From Deltaproteobacteria bacterium (GTDB lineage: Bacteria; Desulfobacterota; Dissulfuribacteria; Dissulfuribacterales; UBA3076): DNA of 8,829 nucleotides. The position numbers were made by a program, and so were the translations under genes. Positions 1 through 6,614 of the stretch are shown in pieces. Where the stretch lies: NCBI GenBank assembly GCA_030605675.1, contig JAUWHV010000039.1, positions 1 to 8,829 of the forward strand, in the 5' to 3' direction. Position 1 is the first letter of the stretch; every line of letters starts with the position of its first letter. The notes under the pieces were generated by a model. The model did not search any database, was not told where the DNA came from, and was given only the letters and a program-made list of their open reading frames with translations.

Positions 1-72
1 ATGAGCGGCTTTTTTGGGGAAAATAAACCCCTATTGAACCATCAAACTCAAAAGACCTTAAGTGAAATATAG
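1..72 (+). CDS. 3' end of an unidentified upstream gene (5' truncated)
   Basis: Frame 1 is open from the window edge to a TAG at 70-72, giving 23 codons whose translation begins MSGFFGENKPLL. The other two forward frames are closed by stops within the first 35 bases. The stop lies 11 nt inside the next gene, matching the overlapping style of the rest of the operon, so this is probably the C-terminal tail of a gene that starts outside the window. The ATG at position 1 may be an internal methionine. The tail is too short to assign a family. A dehydratase or ketoreductase would fit the pathway, but that is only a guess from context. Confidence 0.45.
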   Translation: MSGFFGENKPLLNHQTQKTLSEI

Positions 73-1306
73 AAATAGACGAGTAGCCATTACAGGCATG
101 GGTATTATTTCCTGTCTGGGCCTGAATAGAGATGAAGTGCAGACCTCCCTCCGGGAAGGAAGAAGCGGTGTACGTTTTCTCCCTGAACGTAAGGCATTAG
201 GATTTCAAAGTGCGCTTAGCGGTGTTGTTGAGGGTTTTGATCCGAAGAGTGTTCTGGACCGGAAGCAGCGTAAGACACTGCCGGAATACGGCCTCTGGGC
301 GTGGTCCGCAGTGTCTCAGGCCCTGGAGCAAGCCGGTCTTTATCCTGATAGCTTGACTGGTGATGAGAAAACAGGAGTGGTGTTCGGCAACGATTCCTCT
401 GCTGTTACAGCAGTTGAGCAGGTGGATATGCTTCGATCCGCCGGGGAGACAAAGGCCATTGGCAGTGGACACATATTCCGGCTGCTCGCCAGTACTGTTA
501 CCCTTAACCTGAACACCATTTTGGGAATACGTGGAGTATCCTGGACTGTGAGCGGGGCCTGCGCGAGCGGTATCATGGCTGTGGGCCAGGGGGCGGAAAC
601 CATAGCCTTTGGCAGGCAAGATCGCATAATTTGTGGCGGGGTGCAGGAAATCTCCTGGGAATCCATGTGCAGCTTTGATGCCTTGGGGGCCTTTTCGCGC
701 AGGGAAAACGATCCCGGGGCGGCTTCTCGTCCGTTTGATCAAGACCGGGACGGGCTGGTTCCCAGCGGCGGGGCTGCTGCTATCGTTTTGGAGGCATTCG
801 AATCAGCCGAGGCACGAGGTGCTCAGATATTGGGCGAGGTCATGGGTTATGCCAACACATCAGACGGTCACCACATAGCGGTGCCGAGTGGAGAGGGGTT
901 GGAACGGGCAATGCATTGTGCCCTGTTGGATGCCGCCCTTTCCCCTGATGACATTGATCTGGTTTTATCACATGCCACATCAACCCTGGCTGGTGACAGG
1001 GCAGAGGCAATTGCCCTGCGCAATATTTTTAATTTGGATGGGGCAAAAAAAGGCCCGATTGTGTCCGCGGTAAAGGGCCTGGCCGGTCACGAATTTTGGA
1101 TGGCAGGCGCATCACAAGTGGTCTATGGTCTGCTGATGGCATGGGGCGGTTTTGTGGCAGGGAATCCCAACCTTGAAGTGCCGGATCCTGCTGCAGAGGT
1201 CCTATATCTCCCCAAAAAGACTGTTTCGTTCAGACCACGCTTTATGCTTTGCAATGCATCCGGTTTTGGTGGAACCAATGCCTGCCTGGTTATAAGGATT
1301 GCTTGA
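62..1306 (+). CDS. beta-ketoacyl-ACP synthase, FabF/KAS II type (first copy)
   Basis: Thiolase-fold condensing enzyme of 414 aa, a full FabF length. It would catalyse decarboxylative condensation of malonyl-ACP with an acyl primer in the cytoplasm. The N-terminal strand RRVAITGMGIIS is typical of the family. The catalytic set is complete: Cys167 in SGACASG, His304 in SHATSTLAGD, Lys338 and His343 in VKGLAGH. It is therefore not a chain-length-factor partner with a lost cysteine. The C-terminal glycine motif reads NASGFGGTN, where E. coli FabF has NSFGFGGTN; Ser400 thus replaces the gating phenylalanine (Phe400 in E. coli). The start is GTG at 62, since a stop in the same frame lies immediately before it and the next ATG (98) would remove the first beta strand. 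No strong ribosome binding site is seen; the 11-nt overlap with the preceding frame suggests coupling. Substrate and product are unknown. Confidence 0.93.
   Translation: MKYRNRRVAITGMGIISCLGLNRDEVQTSLREGRSGVRFLPERKALGFQSALSGVVEGFDPKSVLDRKQRKTLPEYGLWAWSAVSQALEQAGLYPDSLTGDEKTGVVFGNDSSAVTAVEQVDMLRSAGETKAIGSGHIFRLLASTVTLNLNTILGIRGVSWTVSGACASGIMAVGQGAETIAFGRQDRIICGGVQEISWESMCSFDALGAFSRRENDPGAASRPFDQDRDGLVPSGGAAAIVLEAFESAEARGAQILGEVMGYANTSDGHHIAVPSGEGLERAMHCALLDAALSPDDIDLVLSHATSTLAGDRAEAIALRNIFNLDGAKKGPIVSAVKGLAGHEFWMAGASQVVYGLLMAWGGFVAGNPNLEVPDPAAEVLYLPKKTVSFRPRFMLCNASGFGGTNACLVIRIA
1294..1298 (+). promoter_or_regulatory. ribosome binding site for the flavoenzyme gene
   Basis: AAGGA lies 7 nt before the ATG at 1306. 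It supports that start over the in-frame upstream ATG at 1249, which lies well inside the ketoacyl synthase gene and would add 19 residues before the dinucleotide-binding strand. Confidence 0.6.
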
Positions 1307-2802
1307 TGAAGGCTGAAGTCGTTGTCATAGGGAGCGGGATAAGTGGTCTGACAGCCGCAGCCCTGCTTGCCAAAAAAGGCAGACGAGTAATTATACTGGA
1401 GCGAAACAAGAGGCCTGGTGGGGCGTTAAAACGCTTTACACGCAGAGGAATTCCCTTTGACATTGGTTTTCACTACTCAGGTGGCATGGGAAAGGGAGAA
1501 ATACTGCGGGCCCTGTGGGAATATATAGGTGTCTGGCCTCGTCTTGTCGTACTCCCCTTTCCCCCGGAAGGTAATGAGAATTTGAGAATAACGGATTCAG
1601 GCAGAGTCATCCGGGCCTTTTTCTCCTATGACCGCCTGGAAGACGAACTGCAACGGGTCTTTCCAGGCGAAAAACAAGGAATCTCCACCTATCTCAATAG
1701 AATCAGGGAAATTGCCAATACTATCCCATTCTTTAATCCGGATCTCCCCCTTACTCCATATTTGCATGACCTGTTCTCTCCAAAAAGCATAAGCCTGGCT
1801 CAATTCCTGACATCCCTGATTCAGGACACGGATCTTCATGCCGTTTTGTCATCACCGGTGTTCCTCTATGGAGTGCCGCCCAGGGAGGTTAATCTTACTA
1901 TCCATGCCTCAGTTGCCCATCCGCTATATTCCGGGGTCTATGCCATAGATGGCGGCGGACAGGCCATAGTGGATGCCTTTTTGGCAACCCTGGCAGAAGC
2001 AGGCGTTGATATTCTTACCGGGCAGGAGGTTGAATCGGTCCTGGTAAAGGAAAATCAGGTGGCAGGAGTCAAGACTTCCGAGGGAGAGATATGCGCCTCT
2101 CATGTGATCTACACAGGTCATCCCACCAGCCTTTTAGACCTGGTCCCGGATGGAATATTCCGGAAGGCCTTCTATAATCGTATGCGGAATCTGATAAATA
2201 CCGACTCTATGTTTATAGTATTCGGGGCCATAGATGATCCTGATACATTGGGAGACCTGACATGGGCCAATTATTACAACATCGGTACCGGTCTGGACAT
2301 AATGAATTTGGACTTGAGGCATCCGGAAAAATGGATCATGATTAACGCCCCTGGACGCAGGGATTCGAATTCCACAGGTGCATCACGGGGAGTCCTGTTG
2401 ATACGGATGTCAGTCTGGGATGAAGTCGCCCGTTTTGATCAGGGTGTGCAAGGAAAACGCAGTGCAGCATATAGAAAGTGGAAGGCGGAATCTGCCGATA
2501 AGATGATAGAGCAGGCAGGCAGGCTCTGGGGTAATGCCTTCAGCCGTATAGAACCCCTGGCAATAGGGACTCCTCTTACATTCAGAGACAGACTGGGTTC
2601 ACCCATGGGAGCAACATATGGAGTCCGGCACAGCATGAACCAATTCAGTCCCGGGGTCAGGACCCGTTTGCCGGGTTTATGGCTTAGCGGACAGGGTACG
2701 TTAATGGCCGGAATAATGGGGGCCTCGCTTGCCGGCATGGTAACCGCAGGTGAAATTGAAAGTCTGGAACCCCTGTGGGACGAGGTGAGACAATGTCGCT
2801 GA
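1306..2802 (+). CDS. FAD-dependent oxidoreductase, phytoene desaturase / carotenoid isomerase / retinol saturase family
   Basis: Flavoprotein of 498 aa. The Rossmann motif sits at the very N-terminus: VVVIGSGISGLTAAALL with Gly9, Gly11 and Gly14, Glu32 at the end of strand 2, and RPGG at about 36-39, as in CrtI-type amine-oxidase-fold enzymes. The C-terminal part carries GTPLT (421-425), GSPMGATYG (431-439) and LWLSGQGT followed by GASLAG (about 458-477). These resemble CrtISO and all-trans-retinol 13,14-reductase more than classical CrtI, an assignment made from memory of the families. Such enzymes desaturate, isomerise or saturate conjugated polyenes. The gene lies between two ketoacyl synthases and next to an ACP, with no phytoene synthase in view, so a polyunsaturated acyl chain is a more likely substrate than a carotenoid (inference). 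Its ATG overlaps the preceding stop as TGATG, indicating coupled translation. No signal peptide; cytoplasmic or peripheral to the membrane. Confidence 0.88.
   Translation: MKAEVVVIGSGISGLTAAALLAKKGRRVIILERNKRPGGALKRFTRRGIPFDIGFHYSGGMGKGEILRALWEYIGVWPRLVVLPFPPEGNENLRITDSGRVIRAFFSYDRLEDELQRVFPGEKQGISTYLNRIREIANTIPFFNPDLPLTPYLHDLFSPKSISLAQFLTSLIQDTDLHAVLSSPVFLYGVPPREVNLTIHASVAHPLYSGVYAIDGGGQAIVDAFLATLAEAGVDILTGQEVESVLVKENQVAGVKTSEGEICASHVIYTGHPTSLLDLVPDGIFRKAFYNRMRNLINTDSMFIVFGAIDDPDTLGDLTWANYYNIGTGLDIMNLDLRHPEKWIMINAPGRRDSNSTGASRGVLLIRMSVWDEVARFDQGVQGKRSAAYRKWKAESADKMIEQAGRLWGNAFSRIEPLAIGTPLTFRDRLGSPMGATYGVRHSMNQFSPGVRTRLPGLWLSGQGTLMAGIMGASLAGMVTAGEIESLEPLWDEVRQCR
2782..2788 (+). promoter_or_regulatory. 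ribosome binding site for the second ketoacyl synthase
   Basis: GAGGTGA, a strong anti-16S match, lies 4 nt before the ATG at 2793, inside the end of the flavoenzyme gene. It decides for ATG 2793 over the in-frame GTG at 2775. Confidence 0.65.
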
Positions 2803-4025
2803 AGCGGGTAGTTATCACCGGGCGTGGGGCCGTATCGCCATTTGGGTTAGGGACGGATGATCTATTGGATGGGGTGTGGAATGGGCGATCCGGTATACAA
2901 CTAATGCCGGATTGGCAGAGTATTCAAGGACTTCAATGCCACATGGCAGGGCCGGTTCCGCCTTTTGATGCCAAGCCCTTATTGCCCCGTACTATTCGAC
3001 GAACTATGGGGCCAATGGCCATTTATGCCACCCTGGCCGCCAAAGAGGCAGTCTCGGATTCCGGGCTTGAGCCGGACTTTCTAACATCAGGAATGGTAGG
3101 GGCGGCAATCGGGTCCACCACCGGGAGTCCCACGATATACGAGGCATTGTACAGGCAGTTTTTGCCTGAAGAGAGTGTTGAACAGGTCCGCTCCGGGATG
3201 TTTTTTAAGATTATGGGGCATTGCTGTGCAGCCAATGTCTGCCTTGCCCTCGGAATTACCGGCGAACAGTGGGCGCCCACAAGTGCGTGCACCTCATCAG
3301 CACAGGCCCTGGGCCTTGGTTATATGTTGATTCGCTCCGGCCGGCAAGAAGCGATGCTGTGTGGCGGAGCTGACGAGGTCCATCCAACGGTCACAATGGT
3401 GTTCGACGTGATAAAAGCGGCCTCACGATGTCATGATCTCCCTTTGACCACTCCCAGGCCATTTGACCTGAACAGGGACGGAGTCGTTTGTGGTGAGGGT
3501 GGTGGTGTCCTGGTCCTGGAAAGCCTGGACTCTGCTTTGAGGCGTAATGCAAAAATCTATTGTGAGATCCTGGGGTTTGGCCATGTAAATGACAGCAGGA
3601 GCATTGCCAATCCGCAGGAGGACTCTATGGCCAGGACAATGCATAATGCCTTGGCCGAGGCCGGGTTGAATGGAGATGACATTGATTATGTAAATGCACA
3701 TGCCACTGGGACCGTGCTTGGAGATATAGCAGAGGCCGTTGCAATCTATAGCATATTTGGTAAAGATGTGCCGGTCAGCTCATACAAAGGGCATCTGGGA
3801 CATACCCTTGGTGCTGCCGGGGCACTTGAGACAATAGTGCTCCTTGAGATGTTGGACCGGCAGGAGGTTGTGCCGACCCTTAATCTGGAAAGGCCTGATC
3901 CGGATTGTTCAGGTATCAATCTGGTGCAGTCTGTGGACAAGCTCCCAATAAACATAGTACTAAAGAACAACTTCGCACTGGGTGGTGTTAACGCCGCTAT
4001 GGTGCTGCGGAGGTGGACAGCATGA
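2793..4025 (+). CDS. beta-ketoacyl-ACP synthase, FabF/KAS II type (second copy)
   Basis: Second condensing enzyme, 410 aa, clearly divergent from the first copy rather than a recent duplicate. It begins SLKRVVITGRGAVSPFG. The catalytic residues are all present: Cys166 in PTSACTSSA, His303 in NAHATGTVLGD, Lys332 and His337 in YKGHLGHTLGAAGA. The C-terminal motif is NNFALGGVN: the gating Phe is kept (Phe394), but the usual GFGGT is altered to ALGGV. It should be an active condensing enzyme working on ACP-bound chains. With two complete active sites in one operon, the copies may act at different chain lengths or on different primers (inference). The start overlaps the flavoenzyme by 10 nt, and the stop overlaps the ACP start as ATGA. 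Confidence 0.94.
   Translation: MSLKRVVITGRGAVSPFGLGTDDLLDGVWNGRSGIQLMPDWQSIQGLQCHMAGPVPPFDAKPLLPRTIRRTMGPMAIYATLAAKEAVSDSGLEPDFLTSGMVGAAIGSTTGSPTIYEALYRQFLPEESVEQVRSGMFFKIMGHCCAANVCLALGITGEQWAPTSACTSSAQALGLGYMLIRSGRQEAMLCGGADEVHPTVTMVFDVIKAASRCHDLPLTTPRPFDLNRDGVVCGEGGGVLVLESLDSALRRNAKIYCEILGFGHVNDSRSIANPQEDSMARTMHNALAEAGLNGDDIDYVNAHATGTVLGDIAEAVAIYSIFGKDVPVSSYKGHLGHTLGAAGALETIVLLEMLDRQEVVPTLNLERPDPDCSGINLVQSVDKLPINIVLKNNFALGGVNAAMVLRRWTA
4009..4013 (+). promoter_or_regulatory. ribosome binding site for the acyl carrier protein
   Basis: GGAGG lies 8 nt before the ATG at 4022. The alternative in-frame GTG at 4013 overlaps this site, so ATG 4022 is the better start. Confidence 0.7.
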
Positions 4026-4288
4026 TATCAGAAGAACAGGTCCGCCGGCGGGTAACGCAGATTATGGCAGAAGAGTTCGAACTCGAACCCGAATTGCTTC
4101 AGCCGGACGCCACTCTGTATGAGGATCTGGGGCTGGACAGCCTGGATGCGGTAGACATGGTAGTGGCCCTGGAAAAGGCATTTGGAATGAAGATGACAGA
4201 TGAAGAGGCAGTTCGGGCTGTACGGACTCTGGGCGATCTTTTTGAGGTTGTTGGTCGTCTTAGTAATCAGCAAGCTGCCAAGGAGTAG
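4022..4288 (+). CDS. acyl carrier protein
   Basis: Small acidic protein of 88 aa, the usual ACP size. The phosphopantetheine site is Ser40 in EDLGLDSLDAVDMVVALE, at the start of helix II, followed by the acidic face that ketoacyl synthases recognise. The N-terminal helix and the loop ending in LQPDATLYEDLGLDS are typical of fatty acid and type II polyketide ACPs. It needs a 4'-phosphopantetheinyl transferase, and none is in the window. It sits between the second ketoacyl synthase (4-nt ATGA overlap) and the acyltransferase (3-nt gap), so it is probably dedicated to this pathway and not the housekeeping ACP, which normally lies beside fabG and fabF in the general cluster. Function as an acyl carrier is secure; the chain it carries is unknown. 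Confidence 0.95.
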   Translation: MISEEQVRRRVTQIMAEEFELEPELLQPDATLYEDLGLDSLDAVDMVVALEKAFGMKMTDEEAVRAVRTLGDLFEVVGRLSNQQAAKE

Positions 4289-4291
4289 TGA

Positions 4292-5104
4292 GTGGGCCTT
4301 AAAAAGCTGTTGCTCAACCTGTATATCTGGCCTGTCTTTGCTGTTTTTACTGTTTTCTGTCTCTGTTTTATACTCCCCTTGCTTTTGATATACAGCATAA
4401 TTGCAGACCAGCCAATGGACAGAGTAATCAGGAAGAACATTTGTCTTTATGGCTGGGCATTAGTGCGTGTTGTCCCCTTTATGGCCCCGGTGACCGTAGA
4501 GGACTTTTCCAATGGGATTAAACCCCCGGTCATATTTGTGCCCAATCATAATTCCTCAATAGACCCTTACCTTTTTGGCATGCTGCCGTTTGAAAACGCC
4601 TTTGTGACATCGTGGCCCTTTCGAATTCCGGTCTACAAGTGGTTAATGCGACTGGCGCGTTATATCAATTCAGATGACGGCTGGGATGTAGTCCAAAGCA
4701 GGGGAGAGGAACTGCTGGCATCAGGATGTTCTCTCATAATCTGGCCTGAGGGACACCGCTCCAGAGACGGCAGGCTTACGCGCTTTAAAAATGGGGCTTT
4801 CCGGTTGGCTTGTAATACAGGAGCATCCATAGTGCCGGTATGTATCCTGGGGACTGACCGCCTGATGCCCCCGGGTAGCAGGTTTCTCACACCATCCAGG
4901 GTGAAGATGGTCATCCTGCCCCCGATAATACCATCCGGGCGTGGGGACGATCCGGACTGTATCCGCGCGCTGAAGGATCAAACCAGGGAGTCCATAGCGA
5001 CCGAGTTGGCCAAGCGAGGCGTGAATCCCTTCAAAATCACCGGCTATAAGTCGGACATGATGTCCGATCCAATCACATCTTCGGCTATTCGCGGCAATGA
5101 CTAA
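4292..5104 (+). CDS. PlsC-family membrane acyltransferase (1-acylglycerol-3-phosphate acyltransferase-like)
   Basis: Protein of 270 aa with a hydrophobic N-terminal segment at about residues 11-37, likely a membrane anchor. The PlsC motifs follow in order: NHNSSIDPY with the catalytic His86 and Asp91 (HX4D), WPEGHRSRDG at 151-160 (the EGxRS phosphate-binding motif), RFKNGAF at about 164-170, and ASIVPVCILG at 178-187. Family members transfer acyl groups from acyl-ACP or acyl-CoA to lysophosphatidate or related acceptors at the inner membrane. Directly behind the ACP, it is a good candidate for moving the finished chain from ACP to a lipid (inference). The start is GTG at 4292 with AAGGAG at 4280-4285, 6 nt upstream. 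The last 25 or so residues extend beyond the recognisable domain and show no motif. The acceptor cannot be read from sequence, and an ornithine-lipid or other O-acyltransferase role remains possible. Confidence 0.9.
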   Translation: MGLKKLLLNLYIWPVFAVFTVFCLCFILPLLLIYSIIADQPMDRVIRKNICLYGWALVRVVPFMAPVTVEDFSNGIKPPVIFVPNHNSSIDPYLFGMLPFENAFVTSWPFRIPVYKWLMRLARYINSDDGWDVVQSRGEELLASGCSLIIWPEGHRSRDGRLTRFKNGAFRLACNTGASIVPVCILGTDRLMPPGSRFLTPSRVKMVILPPIIPSGRGDDPDCIRALKDQTRESIATELAKRGVNPFKITGYKSDMMSDPITSSAIRGND

Positions 5105-6419
5105 ATGTAGTTTGACGCAAAGCCGCTATTCTTTAAAGACTGCTTTAGAGTGGCGTATCGCAGACCCGGAAAAAATAGAAAATTTCCAGGCAGCGCTTTT
5201 GCGAAGCCAGGTTCAGCAAGCCGGTCAAGCCCCTTATTACAAGCAACTTCTGAAAGCGCTGGGTTGCAGCTTTGAAGACATAATCACCTTGAAAGATTTC
5301 AGGTCCTTGCCGCTTACCAGCCGCAGCGCGTTAGAAACTGACCCGGCAGCCTTTCAGGCAGTTGAAGCCGCACCAATAGCCGACCTGTCGCTGACTTCAG
5401 GGACAACAGGAAGTCCCATAGTGGTTCCATACACCAGGAGCGACCTTGAGCGGCTTGCCTTTAACGAGCTCATGGCCTTCTGGGGCACGGGGGTCCGGCC
5501 TGGAGACCGTTATCTTATCTGTGTGACCCTGGACCGGTGTTTTATCGCCGGACTGGCCTATTTTTCCGGTCTTGTCCAGCTTGGTGCTACTGCCATCCGG
5601 AGCGGACCCGGTCAGTCCGCCAGACAATGGGAACTGATACGCCGGCTCAAACCTAATGGAATCGTGGGCGTGCCTACGTTCCTGTTAAAGTTGGCGCAAT
5701 GGGGAGAGGCCCAGGGGTATTCTCCCAACAGCTCCGGGGTGCAATCTCTTGTCACAATTGGTGAACCGGTCCGGGGGCCGGATCACTCCCTGATCCCTCT
5801 TGGTAAAGATCTGGAAGAGGCCTGGGGAGCGCACGTCTATTCTTCATACGCTGCAACAGAGCTGGAGACATGCTTTTGCGAGTGTCATGCCTCTTGCGGT
5901 GGGCATATCCATCCGGAGCTTGCCCTGGTTGAGATCGTGGATGAAGATGGAAATGTTCTGCCGACAGGCGAAGCCGGTGAAGTTGTGGTCACCCCGCTGG
6001 GCGTGGAGGGCTTTCCTCTTATACGTTTTCGTACCGGAGATGTGGCCCGGCTTCATACAGACCCATGCCCATGCGGTTGGCGTACAACTCGTCTGGGCCC
6101 TATAGAGGGAAGGCTTGCTCAACGCCTCAAGTTTCATGGGACTACTGTCTATCCGGAGATGATCTTCCGGGCACTCAGGGGGCTCAGACATGTGGAAGAG
6201 GCCTATGTGGAGGTAAGGTCTTCTTATGATCTTTCGGACGAAATAAGGGTGGTTGCAGGCACAGACGCATCAGATATTGATGCAGACATGGTGGCCGAAT
6301 ACATCCAGGCTCGCCTCAGGGTCCGTCCTGAGGTAATAGTAAAGCCCAGGCAAGAAGTGCTAAGTACTATGGAAAAGGCAGGCGGACGAAAGCTGAAACG
6401 TTTTTTTGACTTTAGGTAA
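5097..6419 (+). CDS. AMP-forming acid-CoA/ACP ligase, phenylacetate-CoA ligase (PaaK)-like
   Basis: ANL-superfamily adenylating enzyme of 440 aa, the size of PaaK and shorter than fatty-acyl-CoA synthetases. Visible motifs are the phosphate loop LTSGTTGSPIV (99-109), YAATELE (241-247; the aromatic-T-E motif binding ATP), and FPLIRFRTGDVARL (296-309) with Asp305, the ribose-binding aspartate. The C-terminal tail, KAGGRKLKRFFDFR (427-440), is PaaK-like and holds candidate catalytic lysines. Cysteines at 249, 251, 253 and 257 with His260, plus CPCG at 314-317, suggest a structural metal site (inference). It probably activates a carboxylic acid, aromatic or aliphatic, as CoA thioester or onto the ACP to prime the pathway. 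The ATG at 5097 overlaps the acyltransferase end by 8 nt; no good ribosome binding site is visible, so translation is probably coupled. It appears to be the last gene of the operon, since a repeat-bearing spacer follows. Confidence 0.88.
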   Translation: MTKCSLTQSRYSLKTALEWRIADPEKIENFQAALLRSQVQQAGQAPYYKQLLKALGCSFEDIITLKDFRSLPLTSRSALETDPAAFQAVEAAPIADLSLTSGTTGSPIVVPYTRSDLERLAFNELMAFWGTGVRPGDRYLICVTLDRCFIAGLAYFSGLVQLGATAIRSGPGQSARQWELIRRLKPNGIVGVPTFLLKLAQWGEAQGYSPNSSGVQSLVTIGEPVRGPDHSLIPLGKDLEEAWGAHVYSSYAATELETCFCECHASCGGHIHPELALVEIVDEDGNVLPTGEAGEVVVTPLGVEGFPLIRFRTGDVARLHTDPCPCGWRTTRLGPIEGRLAQRLKFHGTTVYPEMIFRALRGLRHVEEAYVEVRSSYDLSDEIRVVAGTDASDIDADMVAEYIQARLRVRPEVIVKPRQEVLSTMEKAGGRKLKRFFDFR

Positions 6420-6423
6420 CTAT

Positions 6424-6502
6424 TTAGGTGAATAGACTGAAGGTAGAAGGTTAATAGGGGCAAATCGTGCATGATCACCAAAATTAGGTGGATAGACTGA
6501 AG
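6424..6502 (+). repeat. pair of 19-bp direct repeats spaced 60 bp apart
   Basis: TTAGGTGAATAGACTGAAG at 6424-6442 recurs at 6484-6502 with one mismatch (A to G at the eighth base). The ACTGAAG part is the reverse complement of the CTTCAGT units found at 6554-6584, so the spacer can form an imperfect hairpin between them. No clear promoter or terminator is seen here. Confidence 0.75.
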
Positions 6503-6553
6503 ACCGTTAGGGACGAAACTTAGGGCGTTTGAGCGTTGAGAGATGGTTGAAAT

Positions 6554-6584
6554 ACTTCAGTCTTCAGCCTTCAGCCTTCAACCT
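6554..6584 (+). repeat. CTTCAGC heptamer tandem repeat (first copy)
   Basis: Four consecutive 7-bp units (CTTCAGT, CTTCAGC, CTTCAGC, CTTCAAC) followed by CT. Nearly the same array reappears in the same orientation at 8005-8028. It lies 30 bp before the radical SAM start codon. Confidence 0.8.
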
Positions 6585-6614
6585 GGATAGTTATGACTTT
6601 AGGGATAACAAACC

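Noticed and set aside
197..742. 181-codon minus-strand open frame opposite the first ketoacyl synthase
   Set aside because: It lies wholly within a gene with a complete family match on the plus strand, and its translation shows no recognisable domain.
62..4025. Aryl-polyene cluster with synthase plus chain-length factor
   Set aside because: Both synthases have full active sites, and no glycosyltransferase, LolA-like carrier protein or MMPL exporter is visible; it remains an alternative if flanking sequence supplies them.
6536..6610. Possible promoter upstream of the radical SAM gene (TTGAGA/TTGAAA boxes and a TATGAC hexamer)
   Set aside because: No pair has acceptable spacing and both hexamers are poor, so it is not supportable by eye.
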